From Trebonia sp. (GTDB lineage Bacteria; Actinomycetota; Actinomycetes; Streptosporangiales; Streptosporangiaceae), in the NCBI GenBank assembly GCA_030038035.1, contig JASHPP010000628.1, positions 1 through 5,822 on the forward strand: DNA of 5,822 nucleotides, written 5' to 3'. This document shows, one piece after another, positions 5,118 through 5,822 of the stretch (within the stretch, counting starts at the first letter, position 1; each line of letters begins with the position of its first letter). The position numbers and the translations under genes are program-made. The notes beneath the pieces were generated by a model. It searched no databases. It saw only the letters and a program-made list of their open reading frames with translations, and was not told where the DNA came from.

Positions 5118-5822
5118 CTAACCGCGTCGAGGGCGTCGTCTGCGCGTTCGGCGCCGCACCCAAAGGCAGGCGAGGGGCAGGGCGGCCAAAATGCCGCCAA
5201 CGGCGGCGCCCGCGGCCGTCCCGCTCACCGCCGGGACGCCATTGCCTTGTCCGAACCCGGCAGGCTGCGTGCTGCAGGTCACCAGCTGCGGATCACAGGT
5301 GAAGGTGGGGTACGGGGTGGGGTTGCCCGGGTTCGAGATCGGCTGGCCGTTCGGGTTCTGGCCGTTCTGGTTGTGGTCAGAGTTCTTGGGCTTCTTCTGG
5401 GCCTTGCGCAGGTTCCGCGGCACCAGGTTCCACGCGCTTCCGGTGAAGGTCACGGGCTGGAAGGGCTCGACTCCCAGCGGGACGAACATGTTCTCCGCGT
5501 AGGTGTGCCAGATCGTCGCCGGCCAGGTACCGCCGTACCCGCCCTCGAACACGCCGCCGAGGTTGTTGAGCGTCTGGCACACCGCGGGCGCGGGCGGGCA
5601 GGTGCCCGACTGGCTATTGGTGAAGACGGCCACCGCCAGGGCCTGCGACGGGATGGCGCCGAGGAAGAACGCCGACTGCGCGGTGTTGGTGGTGCCGGTC
5701 TTGGCGATGACCTCCTGGCCGTTGCTCATCGCGGCGACCGGGGCGGTGCCGTAGGGGGCGGTGTCCTCCGACATCGCGTACTGGACCTGCGAGTCCTCTT
5801 CGGCGTTGAGCGCCGGGGTGGG
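5118..5822 (-). CDS. Class A penicillin-binding protein, C-terminal part (N-terminus beyond window)
   Basis: The frame is open to the right edge, so only the last 234 residues are seen. They hold the end of the transpeptidase domain, with the KTG box EVIAKTGTTNTAQSAFFLGA (Lys at visible residue 41) and the following strand LAVAVFTN, as in class A peptidoglycan synthases that polymerise and cross-link glycan strands outside the membrane. After a lysine-rich stretch (RKAQKKPK) comes an Asn/Gly/Pro linker of about 35 residues, a CDPQLVTC pair of cysteines, and a Gly/Ala-rich hydrophobic segment (about 203-222). The protein ends in an Arg-rich tail (RRRTRRRRPRRG). The catalytic serine and the glycosyltransferase domain are outside the window. 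The stop (TAG at 5118) is 8 nt before the probable start of the GT87 gene, so the two likely form one envelope operon. Confidence 0.88.
   Translation of the reverse strand, partial: PTPALNAEEDSQVQYAMSEDTAPYGTAPVAAMSNGQEVIAKTGTTNTAQSAFFLGAIPSQALAVAVFTNSQSGTCPPAPAVCQTLNNLGGVFEGGYGGTWPATIWHTYAENMFVPLGVEPFQPVTFTGSAWNLVPRNLRKAQKKPKNSDHNQNGQNPNGQPISNPGNPTPYPTFTCDPQLVTCSTQPAGFGQGNGVPAVSGTAAGAAVGGILAALPLACLWVRRRTRRRRPRRG

Noticed and set aside
5163..5163. TTG at 5163 as start of the glycosyltransferase
   Set aside because: It would overlap the penicillin-binding protein by 46 nt and uses a rare start; the GTG at 5109, 8 nt after that gene's stop, is simpler, though not proven.
5191..5502. A + strand frame rich in Trp, Gly and Phe
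   Set aside because: It is antisense to the Asn/Pro/Gly linker of the penicillin-binding protein, which explains the odd composition.

Overview
The window looks like chromosomal DNA of a high-GC actinomycete. The coding sequence is strongly biased to G/C in third positions. Start codons are a mix of ATG and GTG with possible TTG. The families present are typical of filamentous Actinobacteria: an HTH/DUF5753 regulator, a DUF6879 protein, a GT87 membrane glycosyltransferase, and a class A penicillin-binding protein with a long low-complexity tail. I cannot name a genus.

There are two parts. The left part (about 1-2760) looks accessory. A small three-helix membrane protein on the + strand (133-474) converges on a compact minus-strand cluster of five genes, read from 2671 down to 536. 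In transcription order these are a small conserved actinobacterial protein, a DUF6879 protein, an XRE-type HTH/DUF5753 regulator, a 94-residue unknown, and a 74-residue unknown. The genes overlap or sit closely: an 89-nt overlap, then gaps of 15 and 36 nt, then a 4-nt ATGA overlap. The first gene has a good ribosome binding site and lies just below a tandem 10-bp repeat that looks like an operator. Related TTGCG motifs recur between the regulator gene and the fourth gene. This resembles the abundant but poorly understood regulator modules of Actinobacteria, with DUF6879 where the small DUF397 partner is often found.

The right part (about 2900-5822) looks like core genome. An endonuclease IV-type AP endonuclease (+ strand, all nine expected metal ligands present) appears to be transcribed from a leaderless promoter. 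It converges on a minus-strand pair: the C-terminal part of a class A penicillin-binding protein, which enters from the right edge, followed after 8 nt by a GT87-type polyprenyl-phosphate-dependent glycosyltransferase. The pair is probably one cell-envelope transcription unit. The glycosyltransferase frame has no stop where the family would normally end and runs 271 nt into the antisense of the endonuclease gene.

No rRNA, tRNA, CRISPR array, insertion sequence or transposase gene was seen. The most interesting items are the five-gene regulatory module with its repeated operator-like motifs, the run-on C-terminus of the glycosyltransferase, and the membrane-anchor-like tail of the penicillin-binding protein.
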